Below are positions 1-16,809 of a stretch of DNA of 64,000 nucleotides, in pieces. Origin of the DNA: Purshia tridentata (taxonomy: Eukaryota > Streptophyta > Magnoliopsida > Rosales > Rosaceae); the NCBI GenBank assembly GCA_003254885.1, contig QANT01004585.1:1-64000 (forward strand), given 5' to 3'. A program made the translations under genes and the position numbers. Below the pieces are notes generated by a model, which saw nothing but the letters and a program-made list of their open reading frames with translations, searched no databases and was not told where the DNA came from. Positions within the stretch are counted from its first letter, which is position 1. Every line of letters starts with the position of its first letter.

Positions 1-526
1 CGGCGCGTCATGTGGGCTTCTCTCCACCACTAAAGCCCAACATGTGTAATTCAACTTATATTGGGAAGTTGGAATTGTAGGCATTCAAACACAGAATCTC
101 ATGCTCTAATACCATGATAAAATTGCTTTACCACTATTCCCAAAATCTAAAACTGAAAGGGAATGGATCAACAATGTATATCAAACTGAATCACATACAT
201 GTCCATTAAAAATACATTGATCAGACAACATGATCTGAAAATAGGGGGCAATGATTCAATCTTGCACATTCAGAGAAAGTGTCCTTGCAAATGAACTACC
301 CATAGGTTTATTAATCACCCTAGTATTCAACATAATGGTTTGCCTGCCACTACTAGTTCTATTAACATATGTTACCAAAGGAATAACAAGTAGGGAACTT
401 ATTTTTCTCCCCTTTGTTGTCTTCTCATGCAACTAAATTCAATAAAAAGGGAGATAAGAAAACAATATCTCTAGACTGAGACAAACTAAAATACACAGAA
501 TTATGTTAAGGATCATAACTACAAAC
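1..526. other. Presumed intron of the GIP1-like gene
   Basis: AT-rich sequence following the donor at 526. No exon with splice signals was recognised. The 61-codon open frame at 251-436 (+) is not supported by anything else. Confidence 0.4.
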
Positions 527-3328
527 CTTGTGGACTGTTCCTCTACAGCTTCTTCAATAATCTGAGAAGTTTCAGACCGAGGTGTTGAGCTCTTATCACT
601 CTCAGGATTACTGACATAGCTAGTAGTTAAGCCAAAAGTAGCGCCAAAACTTCCAAAACTCAACTTGGTTCTTTCGGACTCAGGAACATGGATATGATTT
701 GGAAGAATAACTACTTTGCGCTGTGGAAGATGTAAGTCCTCCAGCTTCCTCTGCAGTTTTGAAGTTGCTTCTTCTGAATCAAGGACACTTGAAACAGACT
801 GTGACTGGGAAGAGACCTCTACCGGATCAGCAGGAACTTCGGATGTGCCAGCTGTACCAGCTGTTCCCAAACCTTGAACAACAGCAGAATTTATTGGTTT
901 TGGTTTCCACTCCTTGTTGGTACCAACTGCTTAAGACAGAAATGATAAATTACAAAATTTTGTCAAGTCAAGAATATCATAAGTATCATAAATTAATAAA
1001 TATTCAAGAAATATTAAAACATCACGTTATTAAGTGTATTTTTTATTGAGAAAACTTGTTTACCCAACTTAAGAATTATGTATTCTGTGTAGCTTCCTCA
1101 TTATGGTAATTGACCTAATTTTTCTATTAGCCGGAAAACATGACCCTGTATATGCTGATTATCTCCATATTTACTAAAGAATGGAATCTGATTTCCTTCT
1201 TTGCAAAGAAAAAAAGAGGCAACTAAAAGAGGACTAGGCAATAAGGACCCAAAAAGAGAGACAAACTCTAATTGTCAAGCAGCCAAACATGTTTAACATT
1301 CAGAAGAATGTCAGTCAATCATTCTAACCACAACTAAGCTCATCTTTGTTATGTAGATTCTCCTGTGTAAGAATCAAAAGTCATCATCAACACACAAATA
1401 AAAAGGACCATAATTCCAGGACAGTAGTAAATATTCTGAATGCTTCAAACAGATCAGAACAACCTCAACATTAAATGGAAAGCCTTCATATAATACAAAA
1501 CCACATCAATAAAATCACAAAAGAAAAAGGCAGGTCTTGTATTTTCCATTTTTCTTTTTTCTCTTTTTCGTTGGGTGAGGAGTTTGGAGGTAAAGTCTAA
1601 CTTTTAACAAAATCCCAAGAGTCTCAAAGATACAATTTTTAAGACAAGAAATATAATGTTTACACGCACAACAACAAAATATCATACCTTTCTGAGCGCC
1701 AATTAATTGTTGTGACCGGCTACTGTAATTAGATGAAGGCCGACTAACCGAACCACCATGAGTTGATGTAGATGAAGGGTGTGAAAGCTCAGATACCTGA
1801 ATTTTCCCAACACCCTGTGTTTTGCTTGGCAATTTTACTTGTGCTGAGGAGCTAGCAATCTCGGAAGCTGCTATATTGTCATCCAAAAATGCTAAAAAAA
1901 GTTAACCAACATCTCAATATTCTGGATTTGGGGGGGTTGGGGGTGAGAGAGAAAATAGTCTTTCAAACTGAATTGAATTTCAATAATTCGACCAGAAATT
2001 AAATAAATCTCAAGGGTTGCATTTGACTCACCAGGAGAATGATGGCTCCCTACTTCACGTTTAATTGTGCCCACAGAACCTGGAAGCCGTGAATCATTAG
2101 ATGGCACAAGTACAGGATCTGAAGATGAGAAACAAACTGCCAATGTAGATGCTGGAGTTGGCAACACCGAGCTACTACTGGCGCTTGGTGCAGGCTGCTC
2201 ATGCAAGTCCTCATTTCCATATGCAATGGAAGGTTTTTTGTTTGAATCAACTGGGGTGACTGAACTTCCCGATTTATTCCCTACCAATGACAAACTTATT
2301 TCAGGACCACTTCCAGCAGATGAATGAGAGGCATGCACAGCACTAGTACTTCCAGAACTGACATTGGTAGCCCCATCCACAATGACAGGTACAGAGCTGC
2401 AAATGATATGTAAAATTTTAAACAAAAAGTTGTACACATTGTACCAACTAAACTACATTTAGAACGAATGGCCTTCACACATATAAAAACGCATTGGATT
2501 TGAAATTATATCCACCTTGTAACCAGACTTCTCTCTTTAATTTTTGTCTCACGAGAGGTTGGCAAAGAGGGAGCAGCACCCTTCTCTACAACCTGATTTG
2601 GTCCATTCTCAGTTCCAGGACCTGAATTTCTGCCACCACCAGCATCTGACAAGAATTATAAAGGAGAATATTAGCTATGGCTGCTATGACTGATATCAAT
2701 GGCACAATAAAATTAAAACCGTTTAAGACAGACACAACATGCTAACCAACATTTTTTAATCTATTAACTGCTCTTATATTCGGTAGGAGGGGAGAAGACA
2801 ATTATTCTTCAATTCCCCACAAGGCCAGAGATGCACAGAAAATAAAAAGGTGTAGCACAACAGACTAGGCAACCTTTTACTGGAAGTGTTAGATTAATAT
2901 AATCCAGCAGTAGTTGGAGAAAAGAGCATATACAGTTATAGTGACCAGACAAACATAACCTTTTGTTTTAATTGACAAACATAATCAAAAGTGTGCAACT
3001 GAACCAAAGATTTTTACAAGGGTGAAAAAGCCATACAGGCAATTATGACCCTCAAACAAGTGCTAGTTAGAATGTCACTTACCATGTGAATAACGAGGTG
3101 GGAAATTCATCCGACCACCCCTAACCCCCCGTCCCTGCGTTCCAGGTCTCCACCGCGACTCTGCAACCTCTCTGTTCATATTCTGCAAGATATAAAAGAC
3201 AACCAATTGATTTTCAAAATTTAAAATATATACAGATATATGAATCAGAAGAAAAATAATAAGTACCAAAAACTAAATATTTTCAACTCTACAAACATGT
3301 AAGGAAACTACACAATAATTTTTTTTAA

Positions 3329-3395
<67 letters not shown>

Positions 3396-5039
3396 GCTTC
3401 ATGATAGAACAAATTAAAAAATCCACTACCTTAACCACCATTTTCCCAAATCAACTAATTCGGCTGGTGACAAAATCGACTCATAATTAGAATCTCTTAC
3501 CTCTTTTCTCTTGTCACGTTTCCTTTTGACCTCATGAAATGGATCTGCAGGCCAATACATAAACTCTTATTTTGGGTTTTTTTTTTTTTTCGCTAAACAA
3601 CAACAAATAAAAGGAGCAAGAACAACAAAACATCAAATTACAATACCCATTCACATAGTACAGATAGACACAAATGCCGTTATCATGAAAAGTAAAACCA
3701 TTGTTCCTTGGCAACAACTACAAAGAAGTACACAACAACAGACAACCATGAATTCCAAGACCTAGGAAAATAACTATTTGCATATGTGGCACCTTTGCTG
3801 AAGTGGCTATGAGTGAGATGGGCTCTCCACTGGTGGTAGATTTAATCTTAATGAGTGTGTGAGAGTGTGAGCAAGCAATGAGAGAGAGGGTGTGGCATTC
3901 AGCCGTTCAACAGAAGTCAACACATAATTCTTGCATTGAAACTGCAGGCCAGCAATATTTAACCCACCAACACACACGCACATATATATATCCATATTTA
4001 CACTACTAATTGGATTTGATAAAAGTTTCATCCATAATCACAACAAAGCACAACGATCTCTTGATTCATGAATCTATCACACTGTAATTATAAACTTTGC
4101 ATTGTGCTCCACCAGGCTACTAAGAAACTACTATAGGAGTGGAGTAAATTTTGGAAATGGCATAAGTTTTTAACTTTTATTTTTCTAGGGATGGAGTATG
4201 CAGGAACAGGCCACTTCACTGCACCCAATGCAACAATATTCCATAAAGAATGTAGCTTTCAGAAATTTTGAACCAAAACGGCACTGAATCCTAAATTTAT
4301 TTTCTTTTTCCATCTATGTTCCAGACCTACCAAATGGAAAATTAAACCTAAAAACATCTATCTCAACTACTGAAAAAAATGGTAGTGAAAGCTGTAGCTT
4401 GCTCCTGGACCCCAAAAATTACCATAAGTTTAATATAAATTAAAACCTAATTGTAAAATTAGGTCCATATCTTCTGATTTCACACAAATGCATCTCACTA
4501 GTGGCATAGTCACTCTGAAAAGCCTGAACATGGTTGCTATGAACCAACAAAGCAGGAGCTCAATTCCTATATATGATACCAGAATCCAAATAAGCCTAAC
4601 CTCTTATAAAAATCACAGAAAGAGTGAAACCAAAATCAAACCCATCATAGCAAATCAAAAGCTCAACTAATTCCCACTTCCCACATAATGAAAACCAAAT
4701 CAAACCCACAACAAACAGCACCAAACCAACACGACCCAAAACAAAAAGACAAAAACTTTAGCACACGGATCACGTCAAATCACCAAAACAAAATCAAAAC
4801 AATCAAACCCCCCAAAGCAACCAAAAATAATAGAAAACAAGCAAGGGAGCAAAAGCCAAAAAGGAATTGCAGGTACCCTGAAGGAGAAGCTTCTGGGCGG
4901 TCTCATTGGGATCCATGTTACATTCCTTGAGCATTGCATAGATTTCCTCCTCACTGTGATTGTCCGTCATCTCCTTGATGTCCTGGATCGTCTTCCTCAC
5001 ACTGTTTGGAATTGAAACCCTAAACCCACCACCACTCAT
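527..5039 (-). CDS. GBF-interacting protein 1-like (DUF1296/GIP1 N-terminal domain), 5' part
   Basis: Exons (descending): 5039-4877, 3544-3501, 3182-3083, 2645-2516, 2396-2032, 1891-1688, 926-527. All joins keep frame and give about 400 residues. The start MSGGGFRVSIPNSVRKTIQD, followed by an acidic UBA-like helical region and then DPFHEVKRKRDKRKE, is typical of the GIP1 N-terminal domain, as is the RGG-like stretch RGVRGGRMNFPPRYSHG at about residues 90-105. The rest is low-complexity Ser/Pro/Thr-rich sequence. In Arabidopsis, GIP1 binds G-box bZIP factors and promotes their DNA binding; a role for this paralogue is inferred from family only. After 527 the frame exits through a good GT donor, and no further exon is evident in 1-526, so the remaining half should lie beyond the left edge. 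The 5' leader upstream of 5039 is purine rich. Family call is firm; the exact paralogue is not. Confidence 0.85.
3332..3393. repeat. (GA)n microsatellite
   Basis: About 31 uninterrupted AG dinucleotides in intron 2 of the GIP1-like gene. Likely polymorphic in length. Confidence 0.95.
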
Positions 5040-5199
5040 CTTTGCAAACCCACAAAGGAGACCGAGACTGAGTTTGTGAAATGTGAGAAACAGGCCAAAA
5101 AGGAAACAGAGACGGACTTAGATGGAGAATACGAATTGCGGGGTTGAGAGGATTGGGCTCTCTAGATGATACTAAACGAGCATGTACTGAAAAGAAAAA

Positions 5200-7055
5200 G
5201 GAAAAAAATAATAATGGAAACGAAAAAAATGAGCTTTTTTATATGGGGGGGTTTGAATTGATCTATGACAAGTAGACAGACAGAAAAAGAACGAGAACAA
5301 GGAGAAAGAAGAAAAATAGAGAGAGGGGGAAGAGAGAGAGAGGGAGCTAAAACGAAAATGTTTTTGGAGTGTAGGGCTTTTTGGTTTATTTGCCTTTTTT
5401 CTTTTTACAACTTTTTTTAAATTTTTAAATTTTTAAATTTTATTTTTGGTTGCGTTTGATTCTATTTTCCAGATGTGTGTGTCATGTCATCATGTGTGCA
5501 GCAAAGTAGCAAACTACAGTTTTTCTGCATGTAGTGCTTTTGATATTTTTGCTGGGCCTAGTCAGCAGTCGGTACCATAACACTATCAACCAAGTGGAAT
5601 CCTTCCCATCTATGTAGTCTTCACTTTTCCGAATTTGTATATATGATCCTACCTCATATTTCTCTCATTACTCATTACACACCCTTCTCACTATTTAATG
5701 AATTACAATTTTAGTTCAAACTAACTATTTTGATACCACATTGTAAAGTTGTAGTTCTTTTATTATATACCAGAGAGAATTAAACTCTAAAGTCCAGTTT
5801 GGTATTGCTTTTTAAGGGTGAAAGTCAATTTTATTAACAGCCATACTGTGTTTAGATGTTTGGTAAAGTAAAAGATTTCAACTTTTTTAAAAAAAAAAAC
5901 TGTCATTGAAAGCTAAAATCAAAAGTTGGTATGGAGAAACTTCTCATTTTAGCTTATTCTGGAATCAATTTGAGGAATCGGTCATATTTAATGAAATTTC
6001 TCACAGTTGATTATTTTTAGAGCAAAAATAAAAGTGATTATTTTTACAGCACAGTAATACCAAACTGGGCCTAAATCTAACAGAATCCTAATCATTATCT
6101 CACCCATTCAACCTCACCACTTAGGCCAACCCAAGGGCTTATTACAGAATTTTTCTATAATTTTTTCTACCGAAATATAATTGGACATAGTTTTCTTTTT
6201 TGTCAAAGAAGGTGATTCAAATTTAAAATATCTCTTTGTTTTTTATTACAGAAAAGAGATGATGGTTCAAATCTGAGTATGTAAAAGAAAAAGTTTTTGT
6301 CCTCGACCAACTAAGCCAACCCTAATTCACTTTCAAATATAAAATATTATAAAAGTAAATATTACTAGGCCAATAAGTGAATGATGAAGATATTAAAATA
6401 TACTTAACAAGCCCACTATTTAGAATCTTTACCTTATCCTATACCAAAGTGGCAGTTCATGTAATGCGGATATACTATAGCTGTTAAAAGGTATCACCAT
6501 TATGCAAAGTGAACCTGTTTTCATTAATATATAGGGGGATGTGCATGAAAAATGTACGGGCACAATATTAATCCATTGGCACAAGATCATGTTTATACAT
6601 CATTAGCATTACTACGTACTAAAGAAAGTGCTACATGATTCGATATTGCCCTAATTACCTTTTTCATTAACCTTAAACCATATGATTAATTGGGTAGATG
6701 ATAGATCTCTTATTTGGTTTGACCAACCTACTTCTTTAGCTTGTGTCTGATGACCATGTGTCCCTCTTTCATAATTGTTTTAAGACAAATGGGAAAATGC
6801 TAATGAAAATATTGATTCAGAATCAAAAACCAAATAGTACATATAAAAGAAATATTTGCCATGGGCCCATGGCCCCATGACAAGTCATCTATTATTCTAT
6901 CTGATTATTTTTTTAAAATTAAATAATAACTATAAATGAGTATTGTGCTCGTTTAAGGCGCCACATAAATACGACATGAGCACAAATAAACTGTGTCAAG
7001 CCTAGATTTTAAGTATACACGGCCAACTTAAACGGCTCCGCCCTTTGACACCTTT
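5200..7055. other. Intergenic spacer, AT-rich
   Basis: Lies between the 5' end of the GIP1-like gene and the duplicated block at 7056. It holds one MITE (5792-6070). A motif at 5655-5715 (CTCTCATTAC... followed by ATTACAATTTTA) recurs loosely at 28806-28855. No coding signal was seen. Confidence 0.6.
5792..6070. mobile_element. MITE, 279 bp (AGTTTGGTATT family)
   Basis: The left end GTCCAGTTTGGTATTGCT and the reverse complement of the right end, GCCCAGTTTGGTATTACTGT, form imperfect terminal inverted repeats. The 5-bp sequence CTAAA flanks both sides (5787-5791 and 6071-6075), a candidate target-site duplication. The interior is AT rich and non-coding. The same end sequence opens the element at 60929, so this is a dispersed family. 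The superfamily (hAT or Harbinger) is not settled. Confidence 0.75.
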
Positions 7056-7332
7056 ACTAGGAATGGGCTTTCTGTGGGAGCCCATTGCCCCATTGAGTGT
7101 TGGGGCCAAATTTCATTCCGGATCTTAAAATGCATGGGCTTTAGTATGACGGCCCAGTTCGAGACCCAAGCCCAAACTATAGCACCGTCTCTCAAAGACA
7201 CTAGGAATGGGCTTTGTGTGGGAGCCCATTGTCCCATTGAGTGTTGGGGCCAAATTTCATTCCGGATCTTAAAATGCATGGGCTTTAGTATGACGGCCCA
7301 AGCCCAAACTATAGCACCGTCTCTCAAAGACT
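7056..7332. repeat. Tandem duplication, two units of 144 and 133 bp
   Basis: Unit 1 (7056-7199) and unit 2 (7200-about 7332) are almost identical. Unit 2 lacks 11 bp (GTTCGAGACCC) and differs at one or two further positions. Each contains short inverted GGGCT/AGCCC motifs. The open frames on both strands here only reflect the repeated sequence. Confidence 0.9.
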
Positions 7333-7397
7333 CGAACTCAAGCTACTATTGTCATAACTATAGTTTACATATGACAATATAATTAGTGGTATACTAA

Positions 7398-7840
7398 GGG
7401 GTGTATTGTATATGGATTTTAAAAAATTTTATGAAGTTTTAAAGTTATGTGGTATTTAATTAAAACTTTTAAAGACTTTAAAAAAGTTCGTAAAAATTTA
7501 TATGTATTCAATTAAGAATGTTAAGGAGTCTATAAAAGTTATGTAGTATTCAATTAAGACTTTTAATGACATTTAAAAAGTTCATAAAAATATATGTGTA
7601 TTAAAAAAGTCATAGACTTTTATAGACTTCATTTAATGATGAATTTCTAAAGATTTTGGAAGACTTTTATGTGTATTTCAAAATCATTACAAATCCGACC
7701 TATTCTTTGCAGATTTATAAGGATTTCTATAAACTATGTAAAACTCTGTAGAATTCTGTGAAAATATATAAATTATACAAAAATCTACAACTTGAAAAAA
7801 GTCTATAAAAGTCTTTATAAATCTATATACACTACACCCC
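7398..7840. mobile_element. MITE, 443 bp (GGGGTGTA termini)
   Basis: The left end GGGGTGTATTGTATATGGAT matches the reverse complement of the right end, GGGGTGTAGTGTATATAGAT, at 18 of 20 positions. The AT-rich interior repeats motifs such as AAAGACTTTTA and TATTCAATTAAGA. There is no coding capacity. No target-site duplication longer than AA was clear. Confidence 0.8.
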
Positions 7841-7870
7841 AAGTGTAACACCAAGACTTCGTAAATCATC

Positions 7871-7972
7871 CACGTGCCACTTCTCAAGACGTCACTTAGT
7901 TTGCCACGTGTCCAATATTCACTTGATCTCTGCGTTAATCAGCTTGCCGACTATCTAATTCTACGCCACGTG
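7871..7972 (+). promoter_or_regulatory. Cluster of three G-boxes (CACGTG) upstream of LACS8-like gene
   Basis: Three perfect CACGTG hexamers lie at 7871-7876, 7905-7910 and 7967-7972, each in a CCACGTG context. This is about 270-370 bp before the inferred transcript leader. Such G-box/ABRE cores bind bZIP, bHLH and PIF factors. Abscisic-acid or light responsiveness is inference. Confidence 0.6.
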
Positions 7973-8308
7973 GGAGCAGTTCGATTATCGAAGGGTTTTT
8001 ATTTATTATTATTTTTAATTCGGATACGGTTTAGTCATGTACTTGTAAATCACAAAGGAGTGAAGGACACCTGGCTTCAGACATAAATACCGAAACTGAC
8101 CCTCACTAAAGTTGGCCATCACTCCAAAGTTCACTAAATCTGTCATGTCGTTCTCATAGTTATGTCATAAATACGGGGGCATATACTTATACGTCCGCCA
8201 AACGTTTCTCTAAGTGCCACCTTCCTACTGCTTTCTTTTTCCAGCTCGAAGATTAAAGTGAGACACAGAAAAAGAGAACACCATCCTAGCATTGCTTGTA
8301 ACCCAGAG

Positions 8309-9357
8309 GTAAGTTTGGAATTTTAGGAATAATTTACGCTTTTTATTTTAGACCCATCTGTGTTTATTACACTCTTCTCATGGTGATGATCAATGAAACT
8401 CTATCTTATTTGTTATATGTCATTAGTGGTGTGTTCTTATAAGATTTGCTTTATATAGAAGGTTGATTCTATTCTTTCTTGTTGATGAATCATGTTTTCT
8501 TAATTATCTTGTCTAGATTTTGTGGTAATTGGATTTCCTATTTCATGTATCCCTTTGAAATCTGTTGCTTGTGTTAGCTGAAAGCCTGATAGTGAAATGG
8601 CCTGTTCATCATGTACGAGTGAGTGAATATTTGATCGAATCCAACAATTTTACATAACGGGTTTTTTTGGTTATATGTATTGTTTAATTTTAACATCGAA
8701 AGAAGAACAATAGAGATGTTCTGATATCTGGGTTCCTTTTGAAATTGGAAGCACGTTCATTGTTTGATCATACGTTCTTTTGGTTCCACAGTGTGTGTGT
8801 GTTAAATTCCCAGCACTCCAAAGGCGTCGTTTGGAAACAAAGAATTCCTTTATTTCCTCACTTTGTTCATGAAGAATACATTAAAAATTTAGACAGAACA
8901 AAAAGCAAGCTGGAAGTTGTTTAATCCAATTCTGTTTATTATTTTATAATTCTGAAATTCTCAAATTGTGCTCAGTGATTTCTATAGAAGATAGTTATGA
9001 AATTTCCTTGTCGGTGATGTTGCACTTCACATGTGTGCATTCTACGTTGAACAACGCTGAAGTTCTTTAGTAGCACATGTGGTGGCATTAATTATCAAAA
9101 ATTTAACTTTATGGTGGAAGACTTGGTTCTATGTGTTGCATATAGGATGTGCTAGTTTGTACAGAACAGTATAAATACCAAATATTAGACCTTGTAATAT
9201 ATCATTTTTCTTTTCCTATTCACACAGATAACATCTGCTGTTCTTTCTAATAATAAAATTATTTCCTTATTTGACTCCTTGTAGGTTAAAAACTTAAAAT
9301 ATTCATTATATTATTAATCATTGTCATCTATTTTAGGTAATTACTTGGTTTATACAG
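8309..9357 (+). other. 5'-UTR intron of the LACS8-like gene
   Basis: A leader exon of purine-rich sequence ends at 8308 with CCAGAG|GTAAGT. A TATACAG|GAAG acceptor lies at 9357, and the ATG follows 37 bp later at 9395. A long first intron in the leader is common in plant housekeeping genes. Without it the leader would carry many upstream ATGs. Confidence 0.6.
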
Positions 9358-9394
9358 GAAGAGGAGTAAATTTTCCATAAATAAGCATTCAGTG

Positions 9395-13593
<4,199 letters not shown>

Positions 13594-14246
13594 ACAATAA
13601 TGGCTAATGGTCTTTCCTATGTTGTACTGTATATTTACATGTTTGTCGATCTAAATTTTTTAAGATTCCAGTAATTCAATGCTACCACTGCAAATGCTGT
13701 TCACATGATACTTGGGAAACATAATTCTATACCAAAAACTGTTGGCTAAGATTATTGAACATTCTTTTCAGAGCAGAAATCTTGCAACATAGGGCTGTAT
13801 CCATTTTCTATTTAAGTAGAAACTACCCAAGGTCGTAAATTTATGCATCCAACCAACATGGCATCTTAATTGTTTGTCAACCCAATTAGAATGATTATAA
13901 TAAGTAGGAAAAATGAATGGTCTTCATATCCTGCAAACTTGGACAATTCTGTAATATGTGTTGTTTTAAGGGTAAATTACAACACGAATGTAAAACAATG
14001 TTAACAATCCTAATTCTCAATATACTTGGCAACAGCAACCTCCAAGCATCCACTGAATCTACCATCAGAAGAGGGATTTGGCTTGTATAATAATGTAATG
14101 ATGGTATGTATAGTTGTCCTTCAAGCACATTCACAAGTCTTTTAGTGACTCATTGCCATATCTGAATGATGGTATATGTTCCTCATGCATAGTGTCATCC
14201 AGCTCATGGGGCTATGTAAATGATACTGACAGAAGGGATTTAAATA
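13594..14246. other. Convergent 3' region
   Basis: Lies between the stop codons of the LACS8-like gene (+) and the plastid membrane-protein gene (-). AT rich and presumably both 3' UTRs. No further gene seen. Confidence 0.6.
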
Positions 14247-16574
14247 CTATTTTGGTTCAGTTGGGCTCAGTGAATTAGTCTCTGTTGATAGTGATGGTCG
14301 TAAGACGAGATACAAAGCAGGGCCTAGGAATGGCACCAATGATAAAGGCAGAAGCCAAGAACCTTTGTCAAACCTGCAAAATATAAGTGTGTGAACGTTG
14401 TGCCACTAACTTTTCCTAGGGGAACTTAGAACTTGAATATAGGAGAAATATATACATGAACAAGATAATTACCATTTTCGGGTAGTCATGTCGTTGTAGA
14501 CCCAAAATGGAGCAAATGCAGATAGTAATGTGAAATCGAGGCTCATGACGTGGATCTGCATCATAAAGGTTCAAAATGTGGTGTGAAATTCAAATCTGCC
14601 TAGTTATATCAGGACTATATAAGCTTGTATTAAACTACTAATGAGGCTAAAGAGACAACAATTCGTTTGAGCAAACAATTTGGTTATATGTATAAATATA
14701 ATATTATTAAACAACTGCATTGTTGGTAGAAATATCTATGAAATATATTTTTTGATGGTTGAGTGACTTACAAATTTACTTTCATTGAAGTACTGGTAAT
14801 ATTCCTTCCAGTCAAGCCCACCAGCTAGACCTGCATAAATGATTATGCCCAGTCCTGCAGCAAGTGTTATCTGATGTGTAATAGAGTTACTTGCATTTTC
14901 CAAAAGAAATAAAAAAATATCAATGTTTCTGCAGTTATATTTCAACTAATCATGAATAAAGCAGCAATAATTAAAATGCTTGGAGTCAATTATGCCAATT
15001 GTCATTGCCATGTGAAAATTTAGTGCAGATCTGATGCACCAAGTGCACTTGTTGCTACTAAAAGAATTATTCATGATATAAGAATAACTGAAGAGAGTAA
15101 AACTATTTAATTAATTAAGCTATGAGTTTGATGCTTTGTTAGGTAGTTGGAGTTTTCTTGTTAGCTATCCATGATTACCTTTCCACATTTGTAGTTTGAC
15201 TTTAGCAAGTTGAAACATTTCTTACCCCAGCAGTTAATTTAGATTCCAGAAAGTTGAGAGGCCATCTTCTGAGCTCAATTTCATCAACAAGAGGTGGTGG
15301 TGGTCTCCAAAGCACAAAATAGGGAAGAAGAGCATATGCCCCACCAAAGCATGAGAGTATCAAGAAAGGCCAGACAGGAATGTTGCTTTTTGAGCTGCAT
15401 ATGAAGGGATGGATAATTCAGAGAAATGTAATTGTCAAACATTGATAAGGGAATGTTGCCACAGCTGCAGATACAATTTATAAAAGGTGAGATGTTGCCC
15501 CTTAGGGGGCTTACAGGCATCATCCCAAGTATTATAACAAGAAATTTCCAAGGGGAATGTCATTTGACTCACTGATAATTTATCCACTCCAATTCCTCCC
15601 AGTAAATATTAAATATTGAAGGGTGGGAAGAGAAGAGGTATATAAGATTATCAAATTTTTAATAGAAATCAGAAAAAATAACATTACCTTCTCCCTGTTG
15701 GAAGCAGCAACAGGCTATACACCAAAGGCCACAAACCCATTATGTACCAGACGGACACAAGCACTTCATTCATTCTAAAACCATCATCTCCTTTCAAATT
15801 CAAGAGTTTCTTCAAGAAATACATGTCCCTGGACTGAAAAAGTTAAAAGACCATGTGTTAAGAATATGAAATGTGGGGTGAGGTGAGGTGAGGTGATTGA
15901 AAAGCCTATATTGTAGTCATTGCAAAGATTAATTTAACAACCAAAGAATTCATGCCAAAGTGCATGTATTTTTTGCGTCGATGTTAACGAGCTACAATTC
16001 ATGTTAAGAAGGCCAGTCAAGCAAGAAATCATCAAATAACAAATGAGAACATCATATAGCATTCAACTACAAGAACAGAGCATATCAAATTATACCTCAT
16101 CAGGTTGCAATGAATGAAGGAAATAGTAACCCATCAAACAAAAACACATATCACTATATTTAAATGTTGATTCTATAATACCGGGGTCTGGTTTGGAGAA
16201 AGATTGAACACATAATACATGAGCACACCCCACAACACAAAGAGCAAAATTGAGGTTGTCCAGTTCCTTCCATCAGCACCATTTTCACTCTTACCAAGTC
16301 CACTTTCCAAGGAACCACCTTCTTTCAAAACTGGGTCTTCTGATTTCTGACTATTTAATGCACTCTGACAAATTTGAAGAAGACCCTTCTGAAATGTAAA
16401 GATTGAAGCTTTACCATTGTGGATTCCAGAAAAGATTGAAACTTTTGAGATTGTTTTGGAGCGTAAAATTCTAAGGTTTTGGGTTTGGAGTGAAGTCTTG
16501 GAGATTGGGGTTTTGAGTGGAAAGGATGGGAAGGTGGAGAAGTTGCACGAGATGAGGTTGGCAGTAGCCAACAT
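14247..16574 (-). CDS. Plastid-targeted multi-spanning membrane protein of unknown function (At2g04360-like)
   Basis: Exons (descending): 16574-16182, 15833-15688, 15394-15226, 14870-14772, 14555-14473, 14373-14247, giving 338 residues with every junction in phase. The first 60 or so residues are Ser/Thr/Lys rich with few acids, like a chloroplast transit peptide. Hydrophobic segments follow: one at about 110-126 (TTSILLFVLWGVLMYYVFNL), one around WYIMGLWPLVYSLLLLP, one at IPVWPFLILSCFGGAYALLP, one at ITLAAGLGIIIYAGLAGG, and a C-terminal WLLPLSLVPFLGPALYLVLR. The block DFTLLSAFAPFWVYND plus this last segment resembles cyanobacterial membrane proteins. I recall an Arabidopsis neighbour of LACS8, At2g04360, as the likely orthologue. 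No catalytic motif is visible and no function is assigned. Confidence 0.82.
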
Positions 16575-16809
16575 GTTGGAGGATTGGAAGAGTAGGAATT
16601 TGATATTCTTATTCCAGCTTTAGCTATTTAACAGTTAGCTGAGCCCATTAATACGATGTCGTTTTGAGCTTCCAAGAGGGCCAATACTATTTTCACACCA
16701 AGACAAGGAAGGTCAGAACGGCGCGTTTCATAACTGCAAAAACTACCACAAACCAAACCATTTATAAACCCAAGATAAGGTTTCTTTTACTCTGTATCCT
16801 TGGATAGAC
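16575..16809. promoter_or_regulatory. Divergent promoter region, 235 bp
   Basis: The ATGs of the plastid membrane-protein gene (-) and the SET-domain gene (+) are only 235 bp apart and divergent, so both promoters and leaders must fit in or overlap this stretch. Both products look plastid targeted, so shared control is plausible but inferred. Confidence 0.55.

Noticed and set aside
7028-7382. Overlapping open frames on both strands encoding a repeated peptide
   Set aside because: They are created by the 140-bp tandem duplication; no start context, homology or splice support.
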